The notes under the pieces are model-generated. The model saw nothing but the letters and a program-made list of their open reading frames with translations. It made no database searches and was not told the DNA's origin. This document shows positions 58,589 to 64,000 of a stretch of DNA of 64,000 nt, piece after piece. Source of the stretch: Coniella vitis. Its lineage: Eukaryota; Ascomycota; Sordariomycetes; Diaporthales; Schizoparmaceae. Position numbers and translations under genes: made by a program. The stretch is from assembly GCA_011317545.1 (NCBI GenBank), contig WUJK01000003.1, forward strand, positions 2,914,001-2,978,000, written 5' to 3'. The stretch's first letter is position 1. Every line of letters starts with the position of its first letter.

Positions 58589-59807
58589 TGCGCGGGCCAC
58601 GCCAAAAGTGCTGCATGGGGAAAAGTGAGGCTTTCGTGATGCTGCATTTGGATCATTTTTGGTGTTTTGGGCTGTTTTTTTTTTTTTTTGTTTTTTTGTT
58701 TTTTTTTATGGTTTCCTTTTCTGGCTTTTGAGGGTGGGGTGTGATTTCATGATTCATGTGATACCAATTGATATGCCTGCTTCTCTGGCAACCAAGTGAC
58801 CAGTACGATTTCTTCTTTCAAACAACCTTCACTCTTGCATTGATTGTGTTTGCCGATATAACAGTAGTCGCGTGGTTCTTTCTGCTGCTGACCATTCAGG
58901 GCGCCAGCGTTGGCTGCAATTGGGTTCCTAGCATGCCGTCTGCAGGGGGCTCAGGGACCCCTCTCAGACCCTAAAGCATGCGCTGGGCTAACCGGGTACA
59001 GCACCTAGGGTCTAGCATGAAACCATCAATTACAGCGGACTGACTGCTGGGGGATGCCTTATCCGGCCTTATCACCCCACCTATCTCTTGTTCGTATTCG
59101 TATTCGGGACTTTCTGAGAGCAACTGTGCGCCTGGCAAGTCTGTCTTGCAGTTGAGATCACCACACAAGACGGAGCACAGAATACCAAATTACACAGCAC
59201 CCTGCAAACCAATCGAGTAAGGTGTCAGCGCTGCTCAGATCATGCACGGTGAGGTGGAACGTGGAGTGGTATGATGCAGTGGGGGGGGCAGATCGAAGCA
59301 GGATAGCAGCGTAGCCAGTACTTGGGTTATAGGGGCTCTACCCACTGGTTCCTGGCGTACACTGTACCTGTACCTGCTGGCCACTAGGTCCTAGGTGATT
59401 GGCGGTCCACAATACCGTCTGCTAGCTTCCTCTGCCGACACCGCGACGCTGGTATATATTCCCACGGCTTGGGGCTTCGTGATCTTTTTCCCACTGCCAC
59501 CACCACCACCACCACATCACCATCACCACCACCCCCGTCCACCCACCGGTTGCGCATTCGATTGCCAGCCCTCCAATTGGTCTGTGGGGAGTTGTGTGCC
59601 TTCTTTGGTATCCTTCCTTTTCCATATCAACTGCGGCGGTCGTCGTGAATCTGGCTTGTTTTGCGACTCTGCTCCTTTTTCCGTCTGCCCATCTCTTCTT
59701 GCTTCCAATCCGACGAATCTCTCCTTTTTTTCTTCCCCTCTCTCTGTTTCCTTTCGCGCCTCCTCTCGGCCAACAGCCAACAGCAGCCATCGAGCAGTCT
59801 TCTCACC
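58589..59807. other. cyp51 upstream region
   Basis: Holds 3' sequence of the previous gene (T runs at 58675-58708), a sterol-response-like element at 59071-59080, and a pyrimidine-rich leader with CCA/CAC repeats near 59500. No gene seen. Confidence 0.5.
59071..59080 (+). promoter_or_regulatory. Candidate sterol response element (SRE-1) upstream of cyp51
   Basis: The decamer ATCACCCCAC equals the classical SRE-1 and fits the fungal SREBP (SrbA/Sre1) binding pattern. It lies 728 bases upstream of the cyp51 start, and cyp51 is a known SREBP target in fungi. Whether it lies in the promoter or further out depends on the transcription start, which I cannot see. Confidence 0.45.
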
Positions 59808-61608
59808 ATGGGTGCCGTCGACGAACTGCTCGGCCCCGTGGCCCAGTTCTACTTTGGACTCTCGACTGCCTCGCAGATTGGCCTGCTTTTCTTTGGCCTC
59901 ATCTTGCTCTCCGTCGTCGTCAATGTCGCCAACCAGCTGCTCTTCAAGAACCCCAACGAGCCCCCCGTTGTCTTCCACCTGTTCCCCATCATTGGCAGCA
60001 CAATCACCTATGGCATGGACCCTCCTCGCTTCTTTGTCGAGAACCGCAACAAGGTATGCATCTCTGTGTCGCCATGGTGTCGAGTCGCACACCGCGCACA
60101 CCGCGCACAACGCGCGCGCACACACAGTCTGGACAATTGCTGACTTGGCTGCGTGCCCAACAACCCATAGTTCGGCAACATCTTCACCTTCATCCTCCTC
60201 GGCAAGAAGACGACCGTCTACGTCGGCCCCGAGGGCAACGAGTTCATCCTCAACGGCAAGCACAAGGACGTCAATGCAGAGGAAATCTACGGCGTTTTGA
60301 CCACGCCCGTCTTTGGCAAGGATGTGGTCTACGACTGTCCCAACAGCAAGTTGATGGAGCAAAAGAGGGTGCGTTTCAGAAACGAACTTGAATGTCTTGG
60401 TTTCCCCATCAAAAACAGTTTTGGCTAATCTTTGGGTGCTCCTCCCCGCGCCCCCGCCCTTCCAGCTCATCAAAAACACCCTCACCACCGAAGCCTTCCG
60501 CCAATACGTCCCCATCATCGAGGCCGAGTGCCAGTCGTACTTTAAGAAGAACCCCGACTTCAAGGGCACCTCGGGCGTGGTGGACATTGCCAAGAAGATG
60601 GCCCAGCTGACCATCTTCACCGCCTCGCACTGTCTGCAGGGCAAGATTGTGCGCGACCAGTTTGACGAATCGCTCGCCGACCTCTACCACGACCTCGACA
60701 TGGGCTTCACCCCCATCAACTTCATGCTGCCCTGGGCGCCCCTGCCGCAGAACCGCCGCCGCGACATGGCCCGCGAGACGGTCGCCAAGATCTACCGCGA
60801 CACCATCTCGGCCCGCCGCCAGAGCGAGGAAAAGGATGCCCGCGACATTATGCACCACCTCATGTACTCGTCCTACAAGAACGGCCAGCAGGTGCCCGAC
60901 CACGAAATCGCCCACATGATGATTGCCCTGCTCATGGCCGGCCAGCACTCGTCGTCGGCCACCTCGACCTGGATCATGCTGCGCCTGGCCTCGCGCCCCG
61001 ACATCATCGAGGAGCTCTACCAGGAGCAGGTCCGCGTCCTGGGCTCTGCCGACACGCCGCTCGAGTACGAGCACCTCGCCAAGCTGACGCTGCACGCCAA
61101 TGTCATCAAGGAGACGCTGCGCATGCACGCGCCCATCCACTCCATCATGCGCAAGGTCAAGCAGCCCATGCACGTTGCCGGCACCAAGTACACCATCCCG
61201 CCCTCGCACACCCTCATGGCCGCCCCCGGCGTGTCGGGCAACGACCCCGAGTACTTCCCCGAGCCCCAGGAATGGGAGCCCCACCGCTGGGAGGCCGAGT
61301 CGCCGCTGGCGCCGCGGCTGCCCGTCAAGGACGAACAGGACGAGGAAAAGGTCGACTACGGCTACGGCCTCATCAGCAAGGGCGCCTCGTCGCCATACCT
61401 GCCCTTTAGCGCCGGCCGCCACCGCTGCATCGGCGAGCAGTTTGCCTACCTCCAGCTGCAGACCATCACCGCCTGTGTTGTGCGTCTTTTCAAGCTGCGC
61501 AACGTCGATGGCTCCACGCGCAAGGTGCCTGGCACGGACTATTCGTCGCTCTTTTCCAAGGCCCTGGAGCCCGCTGAGATTTACTGGGAAAAGAGGGAGA
61601 AGGCATGA
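59808..61608 (+). CDS. cyp51: Lanosterol/eburicol 14-alpha-demethylase (CYP51)
   Basis: Three exons, 59808-60053, 60171-60368 and 60466-61608, give 528 residues, normal for fungal CYP51. The enzyme removes the 14-alpha methyl group of lanosterol or eburicol in ergosterol synthesis, in the ER membrane, and is the azole target. The N-terminal helix is about residues 22-44. Visible motifs: GSTITYGMDP; VYDCPNSKLMEQKR with Tyr136 in the substrate pocket; I-helix AGQHSSSATS (306-315); KETLRMHAPIHSIMRKV (ExxR); the PHRW block; and the haem loop FSAGRHRCIGEQ with Cys469 as ligand. Both introns are in phase 0 with GTATGC and GTGCGT donors at conserved positions. It resembles the CYP51B type more than A, but I am less sure of that. 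Tyr136 is the wild-type residue. Confidence 0.95.
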
Positions 61609-62907
61609 GTATTTGTAGCTGTGAGGCTGAGAAGTGGTGGATGAGAAGTGGTGGATGAGGATGTTTTTTTTTCTTTCTTTTTCTTTTTCTTTTTTTGATT
61701 CTCTTGTACATGAATTTGAGTGTTCGTTGCAGTACTATACGGGACGCATGAGCACGGGGAAATGAAATGAAGAGATAAAAGAGAAGTGCGGTGTTCCATG
61801 ACTTGTCACGCCATCGGGGGGAAAGTAGAGAAAAGAAGAAGGGAAAGAGAAAAAAAGCAAAGAAACAACCGCAAGAAAAAGAGATATGAGAAACATGCGC
61901 ACAATAAAGATGACATTAGATAGCTATAGCTAGGTAATCTTTAATACACAATAGATGATATATAAGAAAGACAGATGCAGAGAGCGAGAAGCGTGAAGGG
62001 GAAAATTATATTAAAAAAAAATCCGAAAAAAAAAAATTCATAAACCTGCTTGAGGATAAGGTGAAGCATATTCAAAGTTAAGAGGACTGCTTCAGCGTGC
62101 CGTGATCCGAGCGAGCCAAAACAAAAACGCAGCCGCAGGACAAGACTGGGTGCGCCAAGTACATGGTAGAAAGGCAATGTATCCAGGGGGTGAGGGAAAA
62201 AAAAAAAAAACAAGAATCATGATGAAACGTGTATGAGGGGGGAAAGGTTGTTGGCGCGCCTACGAAATGTGACGGGGGGGGGGTCAAATCAAGTAGAAGA
62301 GATTAGTGAGTGTATGTGTGTGTGTGAGAGAGTGAGAGTGATAGAGAGAGAGAAGTTGGTTATATTGTAAAAGTATTTCTTTGGTCCCTTGCTTGGTATG
62401 TTTTTGTCTCTCCTTTTTTATATATTGTTTTTTTTTTTTGGTTCTTCTCTTTTCTTCTCTTTCTTCTTTCCCTCTCGTTTCCATAGTATATTGTACGGTC
62501 GGGGGGAGAAATATAAGTTTCACACAGCAGCACAACTTTTGCTTACAAAGTACCAGAAGGGAAAAAAAGCGCTGCCGGTCAGGATCTCAGACTTACCTGT
62601 CAAGTTCCAATTCCATATCGTCATCAACTCTTTTCTTTTTCTTTTTCTAATTCTTCAACAACTCTTCACTCTACACACCACGCCTCATTAACCAGAGACA
62701 TTTATATGAGATTTACAACATTGTAGATCTTTATTTTCATTTTTATTGTTCTAACTCCATCTTTGAAAAAAATAATAGGATGAGCGAGAAAAGTCTGAAG
62801 AATTGATTGGGGAAAAAAACCGAAAGGACCGCTTGATAGATAGCAGAAGCCTCGCAGCTTTGTGGAAGTTACGAGCGTGCGATTCGGATTCTGTCGGAAA
62901 AGAGAGT

Positions 62908-62939
<32 letters not shown>

Positions 62940-63015
62940 ACGAAAAAGGAAAGGAAAAACAGAACAAAAGAAAACAAGACAAGACAAAACAGGAGCGTTC
63001 CAACGCCAAAAACAA
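61609..63015. other. Intergenic region between cyp51 and the DUF3074 gene
   Basis: A/T-rich 3' region of cyp51 with T and A runs (61663-61696, 62009-62036, 62192-62211), GT/GA repeats near 62310-62360, and a purine-rich leader with (AAGC)n before the next start. No gene seen. Confidence 0.5.
62909..62940 (+). repeat. Tetranucleotide repeat (CAAG)n
   Basis: About eight copies of CAAG, ending 75 bases upstream of the ATG at 63016, so probably in the leader. Confidence 0.85.
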
Positions 63016-64000
63016 ATGGCTGATGGCGCCGCCTCCCCTTCGGTTCAACTTCCCAGTGAAGCTCGACAACCTTCTTCAGCAGCAACAGCAGCTCCGCTGC
63101 TTCGTCTCTGCGGCCTGAGCACCACACAGCTTCCCCCGCCCTCGGCACCAGCCTCGATCCTCGGCCCATTCCTGACCGCCTTGTTGAACGAGGCTGTGCC
63201 GTTGGTTACCTCTGCTGCTGTTGCTTCATCATCTTCTTCTTTCGCTTCTTCCTCGTCTGCACCACCAGAACAAGTCAAAGCATGGAAATCCAAGGGCACC
63301 AAACGCCTACCGGCCTCCGACGCGCCCGTCAGCCTAACCGAGCGTGTGATTGCATACAGTCACCCCACGCCTGCTGCTCCTGCCACGGCCATGACGGCCC
63401 CCGCTCCCACAGACACCTGGGCCTGTCGCCACTCGGTGCACGCCGACGCCGCGCGCAAGGGGACCGCCGCGTGGGGGGAGTTTGAGCACTGGGTGCGCGA
63501 CGAGCACGCTGCGGCCGAGGAGGCGTTCACGCCGGCTGTGCTGGGACACCGGGTTGTGGCGCAGTGGGAGGGGGAAGAAGATGACGAAAACGGGCTGCAG
63601 GCGGCGGTCGGGGAGATTCAGATTGGTGGTGGTGGTCACGACGAGGGGTCGGCATGGCATGGTTTCCGCATCTTGTTGGTGGAGATGAAGCATAAGTTGC
63701 CTGCGCCGTTGCAGCCGCGGGTTTTTCCTGTTGTGCAGGTTATTGCTTCTTCTTCTGCTGCTGCTGCTGCTGCCGCTGGTGGTGATGGTGATGGTCGAGG
63801 GGCAGGAAGAGGAGAAAGAGAAGGCCAAAGCGGCGCGCACGACGACGCGTTCCTCGTCATTAGCATTCCGCTGGCAGACTGGCCGCCGCGCGCAGGCAAA
63901 AGCGCCGAGTGGGCTGTGGCAGCCGCGGCTGCGTCGGGCTGTTTGGCGGCTGAGAAGGGCGTGGTGGTTGGGCGGTATGTGAGCGTTGAGAAGGTGGTGC
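63016..64000 (+). CDS. DUF3074 (START-like) protein, 5' part, cut by the right edge
   Basis: The frame is open from the ATG at 63016 to the window end (328 codons) without an intron. After a Ser/Ala/Pro-rich first 85 residues come the blocks of the fungal DUF3074 family: VKAWKSKGTKRL, LTERVIAYSHPTPAA, TWACRHSVHADAARKGTAAW, EFEHWVRDEHAAAEEAFTP, WHGFRILLVEMKHKLPAPLQ, DDAFLVISIPLADWP and VVVGRYVSVEKV. DUF3074 belongs to the START-like lipid-binding fold, so lipid binding is possible but unproven. The family usually runs on for another 100 or more residues, so the C-terminus lies outside. Poly-Ala and poly-Gly tracts interrupt the domain. Neighbouring cyp51 suggests a sterol link, but only by position. 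Confidence 0.8.
   Translation, partial: MADGAASPSVQLPSEARQPSSAATAAPLLRLCGLSTTQLPPPSAPASILGPFLTALLNEAVPLVTSAAVASSSSSFASSSSAPPEQVKAWKSKGTKRLPASDAPVSLTERVIAYSHPTPAAPATAMTAPAPTDTWACRHSVHADAARKGTAAWGEFEHWVRDEHAAAEEAFTPAVLGHRVVAQWEGEEDDENGLQAAVGEIQIGGGGHDEGSAWHGFRILLVEMKHKLPAPLQPRVFPVVQVIASSSAAAAAAAGGDGDGRGAGRGEREGQSGAHDDAFLVISIPLADWPPRAGKSAEWAVAAAAASGCLAAEKGVVVGRYVSVEKVV

Noticed and set aside
60409..61422. 337-codon open frame antisense to cyp51 (with another of 373 codons at 59523-60644)
   Set aside because: Mirror of GC-rich CYP51 codons; Val/Gly/Asp/His-rich composition is typical of an antisense shadow and the sense strand has a full P450.

Overview
The window looks like nuclear DNA of a filamentous ascomycete (Pezizomycotina; Sordariomycetes is my guess, not shown). 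Reasons: short spliceosomal introns with GT..AG borders and CTRAC-type branch points, fungal-only families (Prm10-like ThrE permease, Zn(II)2Cys6 regulator, KipA-type kinesin-7, Mpo1/DUF962, DUF3074, single CYP51), long low-complexity tracts (poly-Q, -S, -N, -G) inside proteins, and wide spacers full of homopolymers and microsatellites. All gene models were spliced by hand; exon borders were accepted only where phase was kept and the family sequence continued across the junction.

Layout. 0-8 kb: 5' part of rpb7 (minus, runs off the left edge), an Mpo1-like gene, and an eight-exon Prm10-like membrane protein. 8-14 kb: a low-complexity protein, a small Pro-rich tail-anchored-like protein, and a CTF1-like Zn2Cys6 regulator whose reading frame is broken at about five places by small indels. 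14.5-20 kb: a Nudix hydrolase convergent with a CTR copper transporter, then a mitochondrial FAHD1-like acylpyruvase. 22-28 kb: a poly-Q protein, a PWI/RS splicing factor (SRRM1-like) and the NuA4 subunit eaf6. 29.7-38.3 kb: a cytosolic-type S9 (DPP5-like) peptidase convergent with a coiled-coil protein, then an intronless STK19 homologue. 38.3-47.9 kb: a gene-poor, repeat-rich stretch. 48-51 kb: kinesin-7 (kipA/KIP2). 51-56 kb: a second gene-poor stretch. 56.2-64 kb: an intronless GT23/fucosyltransferase-like type II membrane protein, lanosterol 14-alpha-demethylase (cyp51), and a DUF3074 protein cut by the right edge.

The genes are mostly housekeeping and unrelated; I see no biosynthetic cluster, transposon, CRISPR array, virus-like element or tRNA. 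No obviously new system was recognised. The points most worth checking are the indel-riddled regulator, splicing features that could make isoforms (a GC-AG intron and alternative acceptors in the PWI/RS gene, a 99-nt stop-free intron in the kinesin motor, an intronic start in the Nudix gene), a perfect sterol-response element upstream of cyp51, a perfect Mac1-type copper element upstream of the copper transporter, and the two gene-poor, simple-repeat-rich stretches around the kinesin gene.
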